NCBI GenBank assembly: GCA_020720405.1
Contig: DYOS01000020.1
Span: forward strand, 1-37,872
From: Caldithrix sp.
GTDB lineage: Bacteria; Calditrichota; Calditrichia; Calditrichales; Calditrichaceae
Reading direction: 5' to 3'
DNA: 37,872 nucleotides
A program made the position numbers and the translations under genes. Positions 24,437-32,992 of this stretch are shown in pieces (within the stretch, counting starts at the first letter, position 1; each line of letters starts with the position of its first letter). The notes beneath the pieces are model-generated. The model did not search any database. It was not told where the DNA came from and saw only the letters and a program-made list of their open reading frames with translations.

Positions 24437-24769
24437 ATGTCAGAAAATAATGGGTATAATATTTTTAAAGGCTTTGTTCTGGGCAGTATCTTCGGAGCTG
24501 TGATCGGCCTTTTGATTGCACCAAAAAGCGGCCGCGAATTAAGAAGTGAAATTCTCGAGGAAAGTGATGAGTTATTAGATAAAGCAAAAGCTGAACTCGA
24601 GAAAATAAAAAATGAGGTATCCGATCTTCGTCAGAGGATTTCCAAATCGATGGGTAAAGGAAAAATGTCCTTTGATGAAGCCCAGACAATGGAAGAAAGA
24701 GATTTCGAAGCCCAGGTAAACTCGATGGAAGAAGAAATTCCTCAGCCTAAAAAATCTAAAAAAGCCTGA
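24437..24769 (+). CDS. ytxH: YtxH-like membrane-associated protein
   Basis: The 110-residue protein starts at ATG 24437 directly after AAAGGAGG; the frame is open upstream to 24377 without a ribosome binding site. The N-terminal glycine-rich membrane segment (FVLGSIFGAVIGLLIAPKSGRELR, about residues 10-33) is the YtxH domain signature. A long charged helix or coiled coil follows (ILEESDELLDKAKAELEKIKNEVSDL), then a lysine-rich end. In Bacillus ytxH lies in the stress operon ytxGHJ; the biochemical role is unknown. The next gene, 27 bases later, is a YtxG-like protein, which strengthens the call. Confidence 0.8.
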   Translation: MSENNGYNIFKGFVLGSIFGAVIGLLIAPKSGRELRSEILEESDELLDKAKAELEKIKNEVSDLRQRISKSMGKGKMSFDEAQTMEERDFEAQVNSMEEEIPQPKKSKKA

Positions 24770-24796
24770 TTTGAATAATCTTACAGAAAGAACAAA

Positions 24797-25141
24797 ATGA
24801 TTTGGGAAATAGCATTTATTGTATTTTTATTAGCTCTCACTGTGGTTGTAATTTTGTTGGTACCGGTAATCCTGGATATAAGGGTAGCTATAAGAAATCT
24901 TAACAAATCAATTCTTGCAGTAAACAAAGAATTGCCTGAGATTTTATCCAATACTCAAAAAATATCAGCATCCTTAAGTAAATCGACAGAGCAAATTGAG
25001 AAAACAATTACGGATATTGCAGAGATCGAGCAGATCATAAGCAGTGAAATTAAAAAACCGCTGTTAGGTATAGCTCACGGAATTACCTTTCTGAAGCAAT
25101 TCGCAGAAAAATTATTTCCCGGAAAAAGTAAAAAGAAATAG
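24797..25141 (+). CDS. DUF948 / YtxG-like single-pass membrane protein
   Basis: The 114-residue protein has an N-terminal membrane helix (about residues 3-26). A coiled-coil-like helix follows with regular Ile/Leu spacing (about 28-90), typical of DUF948, the family of Bacillus YtxG. The end is basic (FPGKSKKK). It follows the ytxH-like gene on the same strand and is followed by a terminator, so the pair forms a two-gene unit. Function is unknown; a general stress or envelope role is inferred from Bacillus. Confidence 0.75.
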   Translation: MIWEIAFIVFLLALTVVVILLVPVILDIRVAIRNLNKSILAVNKELPEILSNTQKISASLSKSTEQIEKTITDIAEIEQIISSEIKKPLLGIAHGITFLKQFAEKLFPGKSKKK

Positions 25142-25149
25142 ACAAATTT

Positions 25150-25176
25150 AGCCTGCCCAAAGCAGGCTTTTTTGTT
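25150..25176 (+). terminator. intrinsic terminator of the ytxH/ytxG-like unit
   Basis: AGCCTGC and GCAGGCT form a 7-bp stem with a five-base loop, followed by a run of T residues on the plus strand. It begins nine bases after the stop of the YtxG-like gene, and is a textbook rho-independent terminator. Confidence 0.9.
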
Positions 25177-25232
25177 TTTGCTTCAGGGAAACCCCACGGG
25201 AAGAATGTATATGAATTCACAGGAGTGCATAA

Positions 25233-26153
25233 ATGAGTAATAAATATGGACAAAAAATTTGGAAAGATGGAAAATTTATCGAGTGGGAACAAGCAACTAT
25301 TCACTCGCTTGCTCATGTTGTTCAATATGGAAGTTGCGTATTTGAAGGTATCCGCACCTATAACACTGATAAAGGATTAGCTGTTTTTCGGCTAAAGGAA
25401 CACCTGCAACGCTTGTTGAACTCGGCAAAAATATACCGGATGGATACGGAATATTCACTGCAGGATATGATTGATGCCTCACTTGAAACCATCAGAGTGA
25501 ATAATTTTGGTGCCTGTTATATCCGCCCCTATATCATCCGGGGCTATGGCGCTTTCGGCGTAAATCCACTAAACAACCCGATTGAAACTTATGTTGCTAT
25601 ATGGGAATGGGGTAAATACCTGGGACCCGAGGCTTTGGAGAACGGGGTTGATGTCTGTGTCTCATCGTGGACAAGAATGGCGCCCAACACATTGCCAACA
25701 CTGGCCAAGGCCGGCGCTAATTATATGAACTCTCAACTGATTAAAATGGAAGCAATCCGCTATGGTTTTGATGAAGGAATTGCTTTGGATTTCCTCGGTT
25801 ATGTTGCCGAAGGCAGTGGTGAAAACCTGTTTCTGGTCACAGATAATGTAATATATACTCCGTCCCTGACCAATGGCGTTCTGCCCGGGATTACCAGGGA
25901 TGCGGTAATTTACCTTCTGAAAAAGATGGGTTATGAAGTCCGGGAAACCGGTATTCCGAGAGAGCGGCTGTACCTGGCTGACGAGCTGTTTTTTACCGGA
26001 ACAGCTGCTGAAATTACGCCCATCCGTTCTGTCGATAAAATAACCGTTGGCAATGGCAAATGCGGTCCGGTTACCCAAAAAGTACAGGATGCTTTCTTTG
26101 GCATCTTCGAAGGCAAAACCGAGGTTCCGGCCGATTGGCTGACGATTGTATAA
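25233..26153 (+). CDS. ilvE: branched-chain amino acid aminotransferase
   Basis: The 306-residue PLP enzyme of fold type IV carries out the last step of Leu, Ile and Val synthesis and the first step of their breakdown. The N-terminal HVVQYGSCVFEGIRTY is the substrate-loop signature of IlvE. K159 in TLAKAGANYMNS is the PLP lysine. The cofactor phosphate region EGSGENLFLV and the GVLPGITRD motif follow. Length is standard. AGGAG lies before the ATG. It is monocistronic, with terminators on both sides, and no other ilv or leu genes are present in the window. Confidence 0.95.
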   Translation: MSNKYGQKIWKDGKFIEWEQATIHSLAHVVQYGSCVFEGIRTYNTDKGLAVFRLKEHLQRLLNSAKIYRMDTEYSLQDMIDASLETIRVNNFGACYIRPYIIRGYGAFGVNPLNNPIETYVAIWEWGKYLGPEALENGVDVCVSSWTRMAPNTLPTLAKAGANYMNSQLIKMEAIRYGFDEGIALDFLGYVAEGSGENLFLVTDNVIYTPSLTNGVLPGITRDAVIYLLKKMGYEVRETGIPRERLYLADELFFTGTAAEITPIRSVDKITVGNGKCGPVTQKVQDAFFGIFEGKTEVPADWLTIV

Positions 26154-26161
26154 TAAACTAT

Positions 26162-26190
26162 AAAAAAGCCGGTTAAACCCGGCTTTTTTA
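26162..26190. terminator. bidirectional terminator between ilvE and dipeptide epimerase
   Basis: AAAAAGCCGG and CCGGCTTTTT form a stem with a six-base loop, flanked by A and T runs so that it works on both strands. It lies between convergent stop codons, two bases from the epimerase stop. Confidence 0.9.
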
Positions 26191-26191
26191 T

Positions 26192-27322
26192 TTAAGAAAT
26201 CTCCCGAACGCCAAGCCCCGGTCGGTCCGGGAACTGAAACTGACCATCCTTAACACCAACCCCGCTGTACGGATCGTTATTGATAAGCAGGTTTCCATCA
26301 AGATCAGCCCAATCGACAAAGGGTGATAAATGGGCAGCGGCACTGATCGCCACCGAACTTTCAATCATACAACCGAGCATTATTTTTAAATTAAGCGCCC
26401 TGGCCATATGAATCATTCTCAAAGCCTCAAGTAAACCGCCCGACTTCATCAGTTTAATATTGATGCCATGATAGGCCTCAGCCAGTTTTGGAATATCGGC
26501 AGCACTTTTAACAGCTTCATCTGCAATGACCGGCATCGGCGATCTCTCCTTCAGCCAGGCTGTTTCTTTGAGCATGTCCGACGGTAAAGGCTGTTCGATG
26601 AATTCTACATTTCGTGTGGCCAGCCAGTTAATTTTTTCCAATGCTTCTTCTTTTGTCTTCCAACCCTCATTGGCATCGACACGGATTGGTTTGTCGGTCA
26701 CACTGCGCACTGCGTCGATAATTTCCTCATCATTGGCACGGCCAACTTTTATTTTAAGAAGGGGATATTTTTCAGCTTCACGGACTTTCTGTTTAATCAC
26801 TTCGACCGTATCAATTCCGATGCTGAATGAAGTACGGGGAGCCTGGCCCGGATTTAGTCCCCATAATTTGTAAAGCGGCTGCCCAAACGCATTGCCTATC
26901 CAATCCATTACAGCCAAATCGACTGCTGCTTTAGCACAACTCTGGCCAGTGATGGAGACATCTAAAAAATTCTTTATTTCCTGATAATGGTAGAAATTCA
27001 TTTTACTTAATTGCGGAATAATGTCATTGATTTTTTGGGTGGTTAAGTCGGCATCCTCGCCATATCGGACATTTGGCGCAGCTTCACCTATACCGGTTAT
27101 GCCGTCCTTTTCAATTTTCACAAAAACATTATCTTTATAGTCGCTGGAATTACGCGAAATAGTCCAGGTATGGGCCAGATTCAGCCGCCTGGTTTTGACT
27201 TCAATCATACAAGCTCCTTTTCCTGCCGGTTGTGATTTGGCCTGAAAAACCCAGGCCGGGGTCAAGGCCATCCCGGCAATTCCGGCCGTGGATAGTTGGA
27301 TAAATTGTTTCCGGTTCATCAT
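26192..27322 (-). CDS. exported dipeptide epimerase (L-Ala-D/L-Glu epimerase type)
   Basis: The 376-residue enolase-superfamily enzyme has the muconate-lactonizing-type catalytic set: KIK (K190, K192), metal ligands D216 (RVDANEGW), E243 (IEQPLP) and D268 (IADEAV), and the opposite lysine in NIKLMKSGG (K290). The N-terminus (MNRKQFIQLSTAGIAGMA) looks like a twin-arginine leader but has RK in place of RR. Export is therefore likely but the route is unsure. It begins four bases from the NlpC/P60 stop. That pairing fits processing of murein L-Ala-D-Glu dipeptides, although the enzymes of this family vary in dipeptide specificity. AGGAA precedes the ATG. Confidence 0.88.
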   Translation of the reverse strand: MMNRKQFIQLSTAGIAGMALTPAWVFQAKSQPAGKGACMIEVKTRRLNLAHTWTISRNSSDYKDNVFVKIEKDGITGIGEAAPNVRYGEDADLTTQKINDIIPQLSKMNFYHYQEIKNFLDVSITGQSCAKAAVDLAVMDWIGNAFGQPLYKLWGLNPGQAPRTSFSIGIDTVEVIKQKVREAEKYPLLKIKVGRANDEEIIDAVRSVTDKPIRVDANEGWKTKEEALEKINWLATRNVEFIEQPLPSDMLKETAWLKERSPMPVIADEAVKSAADIPKLAEAYHGINIKLMKSGGLLEALRMIHMARALNLKIMLGCMIESSVAISAAAHLSPFVDWADLDGNLLINNDPYSGVGVKDGQFQFPDRPGLGVREIS

Positions 27323-27325
27323 TTT

Positions 27326-28450
27326 TCAATTCCTGATAATTCGTTTGACTGATTTAAGTGTTTTTAAACGATAGGGAGAAAAATTAACAGCTGTCGAATC
27401 CAGGCTGTTCAGGCGGACATCATCCGTCTGGTGAATAAAATCTGCACCACCCAGACTTAAGGCGACATGAGTTATCCGTTCACCGCTGCCGAAAAATAAC
27501 AAATCCCCGGCCTTGATTTTAGTGAAGCCCGAATCAATTCCGACCGGTTCACCGACCAGGGCCTGCTGCCTGGCATCGCGGGGTAAATAAATGCCGGCAT
27601 TTTCAAATACATTCTGGACAAAGCCTGAACAATCGTTCGCTTTGCTTGAATTTCCACCCCAAAGATAGGGAACACCGGTCATGGAGCGGGCACAGGAAAT
27701 TACTTTGTGCAGTTGGTTTTGAGCAGTCATTGCCAACGACGGGTCCTCAACCTGATCTGTTTCTAAAAATCCCCGACGGCCGTCCGGCAATTGAACTTCC
27801 GTCCATTCCTTATTCTGCTTATTGATGGCCAGGGTCATATTAAGAACCAGATCAGAGACAGGCCATGATTTCTTATCCGGACTTTGATAAATCCAGCCAG
27901 GATTGGCTTTTACCCAACCTTTCGGCAAGTCCCTCCAAACACTGAACTGAATCGATGATGAAAAAACCAGGCGTGTACTGATTACCCAGCCGGTGTATTG
28001 ATAGGAAGTCTGAATCAGGCTCCATTCTCCTTTTCGATCAAGAATACGCAACAGGTCACCCATAATTGCCTGGTCAACAATTTCCGCCGCGTTGGCTGGC
28101 ATTCGCCTGATGGGAAGAACACTGACATTGACATAGGCTGCGGTGTCAACAGACAGCTCTGGATTGGGAAGTTTTGAAATATGAACATTGCCAATGCTAA
28201 AATTGTGCTGCTGACTGAAATAGTTCGCAACTTCCTGCCAGGCCTTCTCATTCAAAACTGATCCTTCGGCCAGCCATTCCCCGTCTTCTTTTCTCACTTC
28301 TATCTCGAAAAAATCCAGACTCCTATCGGTAATGTGTTTATCACGGATTCCTTCCAGTTCAGATTTTACCAAACTCTGAAACTCAGCGTCATTCCGGCAG
28401 GATAAAAAGAGTGAAGCAGATAGAAAAAAAATGAAAAAATAATATTTCAT
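27326..28450 (-). CDS. NlpC/P60 lipoprotein, murein peptide hydrolase with SH3-like domains
   Basis: The 374-residue protein has a lipobox (LFLSC, Cys18), so it is probably a lipoprotein. Two bacterial SH3-like regions follow (about residues 105-160 and 175-235; GEWSLIQTSYQYTGWVI and WTEVQLPDGRRGFLE). The C-terminal NlpC/P60 cysteine peptidase has C274 in NDCSGFVQ, H328 in THVALSL and H340 as third residue. The family cleaves D-Glu-meso-DAP bonds in murein peptides. The downstream epimerase would act on the L-Ala-D-Glu product. A 92-base gap from pgeF may contain its own promoter. Confidence 0.92.
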   Translation of the reverse strand: MKYYFFIFFLSASLFLSCRNDAEFQSLVKSELEGIRDKHITDRSLDFFEIEVRKEDGEWLAEGSVLNEKAWQEVANYFSQQHNFSIGNVHISKLPNPELSVDTAAYVNVSVLPIRRMPANAAEIVDQAIMGDLLRILDRKGEWSLIQTSYQYTGWVISTRLVFSSSIQFSVWRDLPKGWVKANPGWIYQSPDKKSWPVSDLVLNMTLAINKQNKEWTEVQLPDGRRGFLETDQVEDPSLAMTAQNQLHKVISCARSMTGVPYLWGGNSSKANDCSGFVQNVFENAGIYLPRDARQQALVGEPVGIDSGFTKIKAGDLLFFGSGERITHVALSLGGADFIHQTDDVRLNSLDSTAVNFSPYRLKTLKSVKRIIRN

Positions 28451-28542
28451 AGTTGCCGCCTTAGTTAATTAGTCAATTTAGTTTACAAACAACTATCGGG
28501 CAATTTAGAATTCAGATTTATCTGGCCTGTGGAGAATTTTAA

Positions 28543-29280
28543 TCAGATGAGACTAATGATGCCCATCATACGACCACTGTTTTCCGCATCACGGCGGTAG
28601 GAGTAAAATAGAGCCTGCTCGGTAAAAGTACAGGCGCCGTCCGTTTCGATATGATCCACAGAAACACCGGCCCGGCGAATCTGATCATAAATAGCGCTAA
28701 GCAGGTCAAGACGGAAATGATTTGGACCATCTTTCTGCAGATAAGCAGGATCAAAAAAGGCTGCTGTCTGATGATCGACCTGGTAATTTTCCTGGCAAAT
28801 GCCCGGGCCAATGGCAACCAGAATTTCATTAGCGGTAATTCCGGTCGCTGTTTCAATCTGCCGGATGGTCTTGCCGCAGATGTTGGCGGCTGTTCCACGC
28901 CATCCGGAATGAACCACGGCACAAACCCTGGCTTGAATATCAGCAATAAAAACCGGATAACAATCAGCGGTCTGGATGGTCAGGAACAGGTTGCGGCACG
29001 TAGTAAAAACCGCATCTGTCTTTGGTAAAACTCCCGGCTCAAAGGCCTCAGTAATCCGATCACCATGAACCTGCTCCGGGAAGACCAGCCGGTCAGCCGG
29101 GACATTATTCTCGGTATAAAATAAACTCCGGTTCTGAAGGATGTCGGCAGGATTATCTTTTGTATGCAGGCCGAGATTAAGACCTTTAAAAGCTCCGCTG
29201 CTGTTCCCGCCGGATCGGGTGCTGAATACCTGGTAAAGGCCTGGAATCTGTGAGAAAATATGGTAGCGCCGGGCTGACAT
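28543..29280 (-). CDS. pgeF: peptidoglycan editing factor PgeF (YfiH/laccase-domain family)
   Basis: The 245-residue cytosolic protein is a zinc-binding YfiH family member. The active-site residues H72 (QVHGDRI), C107 (TADCYPV) and H124 (VVHSGWRGTA) are all present, and GPGICQENYQV completes the family pattern. In E. coli the protein removes wrongly incorporated L-Ser from UDP-MurNAc; older annotations call it polyphenol oxidase, and mammalian relatives are purine nucleoside enzymes. It starts ten bases after the TPR/periplasmic-binding gene. Its place between glmS and the murein hydrolase genes fits a cell-wall role. Confidence 0.92.
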   Translation of the reverse strand: MSARRYHIFSQIPGLYQVFSTRSGGNSSGAFKGLNLGLHTKDNPADILQNRSLFYTENNVPADRLVFPEQVHGDRITEAFEPGVLPKTDAVFTTCRNLFLTIQTADCYPVFIADIQARVCAVVHSGWRGTAANICGKTIRQIETATGITANEILVAIGPGICQENYQVDHQTAAFFDPAYLQKDGPNHFRLDLLSAIYDQIRRAGVSVDHIETDGACTFTEQALFYSYRRDAENSGRMMGIISLI

Positions 29281-29290
29281 AAACTGCTGT

Positions 29291-31147
29291 CTAATTCATT
29301 GGAATAAGAACACCGTTCTGATATTTCAGAAGCCGGGCAGAATTATTAAACCGCTTTTCACCAATATTAAAGTCTTTGCCAATGCCACGGAACTCGGGTG
29401 CTGCGGTCAGGCTCGAACTGACATTGACCCGGTTAACTGAAGACTGGGCGGAAAAAGCCCGCAGTACAAAGCGGAAGGCATCATAACCGACCAGTTCATA
29501 TTGACCGGGTGTTTTCTGGTAGGCAGTCCTGAATTTATTGCGGAATTCGATATAATCCCGGCTTTCCTCATTCAGATAGACGTCGGTTACAAATACCAAA
29601 CCATTGATATAGTTTTTATTTTTTCTTAGCGCATTCAGATCATACCAGTCGCTGTTGCCCAGGAGATGGGTCTGTAAATTATGATAGGCAAACTGGGCGG
29701 CCATTACCTCGACATCCTGTTTGTAAACCGGAAGGAACACGGCATCAAAGGCCTTCAAAGGCACATCGGCGGAATCTATTTTGGTTTTCGAGTGCAAGGC
29801 TTTATCCACTTCGTTGCGCTGATGCAAAAGGTAGCGCCTGTCAATTTCCTGATCTTTCAATTCCGGCTCGCCGGCTAAAACAGAATCACGGAATGATATC
29901 TTTAATCCATCCCGCTTTAAACGCATAAACTGGGTGCTGAAATTTTTTTCCCCCGGATAATACCATTGCTGGACCGGCACTTCACCGCCAAGTTTTTGGT
30001 GGGCCTCAACAAATTCTCTGACATAGCGGGTGAAATAAGGTTCAACCGGGGCCAGAGTCGCTATTCTCCGGGACTGGAATGCTTCGTTTGCATAGGTTGC
30101 CAGGTATTGCGCCAAAACTTTGACAGGTGTTGATAATTGGATAACATTTTCCGATAACAAGGTCAGATCATCACTGGTTGCGGTCGGTGTAATCAGCGGT
30201 AAATTTTCATAACCGGCAACTACAGCGCAGGCTGCAGCCACCTCATTTTCAACGGCGCCAAAAACCGCCGCCACCGAAGGGTCTGCAGACAGTTTTTTCA
30301 TAATCTGGATAGCCATAAAGAGATCAGATTGGTAATCAAACAGGGTCAGTTCAATTTTTATCCGGGAAGATTCTTCCTTAAAGGCCAGCCGGACACCGTC
30401 GGCGATAGCATTGCCGATTTCAGCCTGTTCACCGCTCAGTGGTAAAAGAAGGGCAATTTTTGCCGGTTGTACTGCATCTATTGACGAACCGGCCAGCTTT
30501 TCGGCGATGAATTGCTGATAGGGCCCATCGGGATTGAGAGTCTGGGCCGAACGGTAATATTCTCTGGCCTGGGCATTCATACCCTGCTTTTCCAGTTTAA
30601 CAGCCAGATAATAGGCATAGAGATAAGCCTCGAGAGGGGAGTTGGCTGGTGAAATCATCTGTTTCAGTTCAACTGCTGAAATTCTATGCTGCAGAGACTG
30701 CCCGGCCAGGCTCATAGATTTGTCATATAACTGACGTGAATTGGGACCGGCTGCGGACTGTGCGGCCATTAACCAGGATGAAACGGCCTGACTTAGCTGA
30801 CCATTGCGATAAGCCGTATGACCGCGGACATAATAAACATCATCAATATATTGACTGTTCGGGTAGCGTTCGATAAACCAGGTACATCCATCACCGGCCC
30901 GCTTATAATCTCCTAATTTGTACCGGCTTTTAATCAGCATCAAAACCTGGGCGGTCAATTGCGGATTCTGAGGGGCAAGCTGAATCTGCTTGTTAAAAAA
31001 AACTTCAGCCTCGCTGTACTTCCCGCTTTGGTAGAGTTTTACCCCCTGCTGAAAGTTTTGTCGCCCGGCAGCCGCATCCGGCTGGGCCAAAATCAGCACC
31101 GGCCAGAGGAGAAGAAGAACAAACAAACGGAGCATTTTAGCTGTCAT
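29291..31147 (-). CDS. TPR plus periplasmic-binding-fold protein, LpoA-like architecture
   Basis: The 618-residue exported protein has a signal peptide (about residues 1-21, no lipobox cysteine). TPR repeats lie at about 28-170 (QGVKLYQSGKYSEAEVFF; YRNGQLSQAVSSWLMAA). A type 1 periplasmic-binding fold follows (about 225-615; IALLLPLSGEQAEIGNAIADGVRLAF, AVFGAVENEVAAACA, PLITPTATSDDL). This order of domains is that of LpoA, the outer-membrane activator of penicillin-binding protein 1A, although LpoA is a lipoprotein. An amino-acid ABC transporter binding protein is less likely because no permease genes are near. It lies between glmS and pgeF, two bases after glmS. Confidence 0.82.
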   Translation of the reverse strand: MTAKMLRLFVLLLLWPVLILAQPDAAAGRQNFQQGVKLYQSGKYSEAEVFFNKQIQLAPQNPQLTAQVLMLIKSRYKLGDYKRAGDGCTWFIERYPNSQYIDDVYYVRGHTAYRNGQLSQAVSSWLMAAQSAAGPNSRQLYDKSMSLAGQSLQHRISAVELKQMISPANSPLEAYLYAYYLAVKLEKQGMNAQAREYYRSAQTLNPDGPYQQFIAEKLAGSSIDAVQPAKIALLLPLSGEQAEIGNAIADGVRLAFKEESSRIKIELTLFDYQSDLFMAIQIMKKLSADPSVAAVFGAVENEVAAACAVVAGYENLPLITPTATSDDLTLLSENVIQLSTPVKVLAQYLATYANEAFQSRRIATLAPVEPYFTRYVREFVEAHQKLGGEVPVQQWYYPGEKNFSTQFMRLKRDGLKISFRDSVLAGEPELKDQEIDRRYLLHQRNEVDKALHSKTKIDSADVPLKAFDAVFLPVYKQDVEVMAAQFAYHNLQTHLLGNSDWYDLNALRKNKNYINGLVFVTDVYLNEESRDYIEFRNKFRTAYQKTPGQYELVGYDAFRFVLRAFSAQSSVNRVNVSSSLTAAPEFRGIGKDFNIGEKRFNNSARLLKYQNGVLIPMN

Positions 31148-31149
31148 CT

Positions 31150-32976
31150 TTACTCAACGGTTACACTTTTAGCCAAATTTCTGGGTTGATCCACATCGCA
31201 GCCGCGGAGAACAGCCACATGATAAGCCAGTAACTGCAGCGGAATAACCGAGAGCAGCGGAACCAGCGGCTGCAGGGTTTGCGGGATGTAGATCACTTCC
31301 TCGGCATGCTTTTTAATCTCATCATCACCTTCGCTGGCAATCACAATCACCCGGCCTTTGCGGGCTTTTACTTCCTGAATATTGCTGATCACCTTATCAT
31401 AAATTACATCCTGCGTGGCTACGAAAATGACCGGCATGTTCTGATCAATAAGGGCGATCGGACCGTGTTTCATTTCGGCCGCCGGATAACCTTCAGCATG
31501 GATATAGGAAATTTCCTTGAGCTTTAAAGCACCTTCCAGGGCGACCGGAAAATTATAACCACGGCCGAGGTAAATAAAATTACGCTCATCTTTAAACCGG
31601 GCGGCCAGTTCCCGGATATGATCGTTCTGATCGAGAATGCTTTGCACTTTGTCCGGTATTTTCAGCAATTCGGTTATAATCTGTTTGCCCTGCACCACCG
31701 ACATGTGCTTGCGCCGGGCCAGCATCAGGGTCAGCAGAACAAGAACCGTGACCTGAGAAGTAAAAGCCTTGGTACTGGCTACGCCAATTTCCGGTCCGGC
31801 GTGGAGATAAACCCCGGCCCGTGTTTCCCGGGCGATGGTTGATCCGACGGCATTGACCAAACCTAAAACCAGTGCGCCTTTCTGCTTGCCTTCACGCAGG
31901 GCAGCCAGGGTATCGGCCGTTTCTCCGGACTGGGAAATGGCGACCACTACTTCATCCTTGCCGATAACCGGGTTGCGGTAACGGAATTCGGAGGCATATT
32001 CGACTTCAACCGGAATCCGGCAGAATTCCTCAATCAGGTATTCACCAATCAGGGCAGCGTGCCAGGAAGTACCGGAGGCGGTGAAAACGATTTTACTGGC
32101 CTCGGCCAGTTCATCAGCTATCTCATCCAAACCGCCCAGCCGGACCAGGCCTTCGTCGCGCAGCACCCGGCCCCGGATGGCATCCATAATGGTCCGCGGC
32201 TGTTCAAAAATTTCCTTGAGCATAAAATGGTCAAAGCCGCCTTTTTCAATATCCTCCACATTAAAGGCCACCTTCTCCACTATCTTTTCAATCGGTTTGT
32301 TATGAATGGTTTTGGTAATAACCCCGGAGGCCGAGATGATGGCCATTTCATCATCCTCAAGATAGAAGACATCACGGGTGTGCTGAACCAGCGGACTGAC
32401 ATCCGAACCGACAAAATATTCATCCGTGCCCATACCAATAACAATCGGACTGCCTTTGCGGGCGACAAATATTTTATCGGGTTCATATTTGGTTATCACT
32501 GCCAGGCCGTAGGTGCCTTCCAGTTCCCGCAGGGCATTGCGGAACGCTTCCTCAAAATTACCATCATATAATTCATCAATCAGGTGGGCGATAATTTCCG
32601 TGTCGGTTTCGGAGCGGAAGGTATGACCTTTCTTTTTCAGGGCTTGCTTCAGAACAGCATAGTTTTCAATAATACCGTTGTGGATCAGAGCGATATTGCC
32701 CTTATCATCGGTATGGGGATGAGCGTTAATCTGGTTCGGTTCGCCGTGTGTTGCCCAGCGCGTATGTCCGATGCCGATCGTTCCCTTCAGGGGGATTTCG
32801 GAAACCGCTTCAACCAGATTGCGGATCTTGCCGACTTCCTTGACGATTTTAATACCACCGCCATTCATAATGGCCACACCGGCTGAATCGTAACCGCGGT
32901 ATTCCAGCCGTTTTAATCCGTTGAGCAGCAGGCCTACTGCTTCTTTATGACCTAAATATCCTACAATACCGCACAT
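31150..32976 (-). CDS. glmS: glutamine-fructose-6-phosphate aminotransferase (isomerizing)
   Basis: The 608-residue enzyme makes glucosamine-6-phosphate, the first committed step to UDP-GlcNAc. Cys2 (MCGIVGYLG) is the glutaminase nucleophile. RWATHGEPN, HNGIIENY and the two SIS sugar-isomerase domains (about residues 285-425 and 455-595; ISQSGETADT, GRGYNFPVALEGALKLKE) are present. The C-terminus AKSVTVE holds the catalytic Lys. AAGGAGAG lies before the ATG. There is no room for a glmS ribozyme: the gene starts 16 bases after guaA and the two are co-transcribed. It supplies the wall-related genes downstream. Confidence 0.97.
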   Translation of the reverse strand: MCGIVGYLGHKEAVGLLLNGLKRLEYRGYDSAGVAIMNGGGIKIVKEVGKIRNLVEAVSEIPLKGTIGIGHTRWATHGEPNQINAHPHTDDKGNIALIHNGIIENYAVLKQALKKKGHTFRSETDTEIIAHLIDELYDGNFEEAFRNALRELEGTYGLAVITKYEPDKIFVARKGSPIVIGMGTDEYFVGSDVSPLVQHTRDVFYLEDDEMAIISASGVITKTIHNKPIEKIVEKVAFNVEDIEKGGFDHFMLKEIFEQPRTIMDAIRGRVLRDEGLVRLGGLDEIADELAEASKIVFTASGTSWHAALIGEYLIEEFCRIPVEVEYASEFRYRNPVIGKDEVVVAISQSGETADTLAALREGKQKGALVLGLVNAVGSTIARETRAGVYLHAGPEIGVASTKAFTSQVTVLVLLTLMLARRKHMSVVQGKQIITELLKIPDKVQSILDQNDHIRELAARFKDERNFIYLGRGYNFPVALEGALKLKEISYIHAEGYPAAEMKHGPIALIDQNMPVIFVATQDVIYDKVISNIQEVKARKGRVIVIASEGDDEIKKHAEEVIYIPQTLQPLVPLLSVIPLQLLAYHVAVLRGCDVDQPRNLAKSVTVE

Positions 32977-32992
32977 AATTTTCTCTCCTTGA

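Noticed and set aside
32059-32571. Plus-strand open frame of 170 codons inside glmS
   Set aside because: It is a frame shadow of the highly conserved glmS gene; the product has no domain pattern.
32977-32992. glmS ribozyme or riboswitch before glmS
   Set aside because: Only 16 bases separate guaA from glmS, which leaves no room for one.
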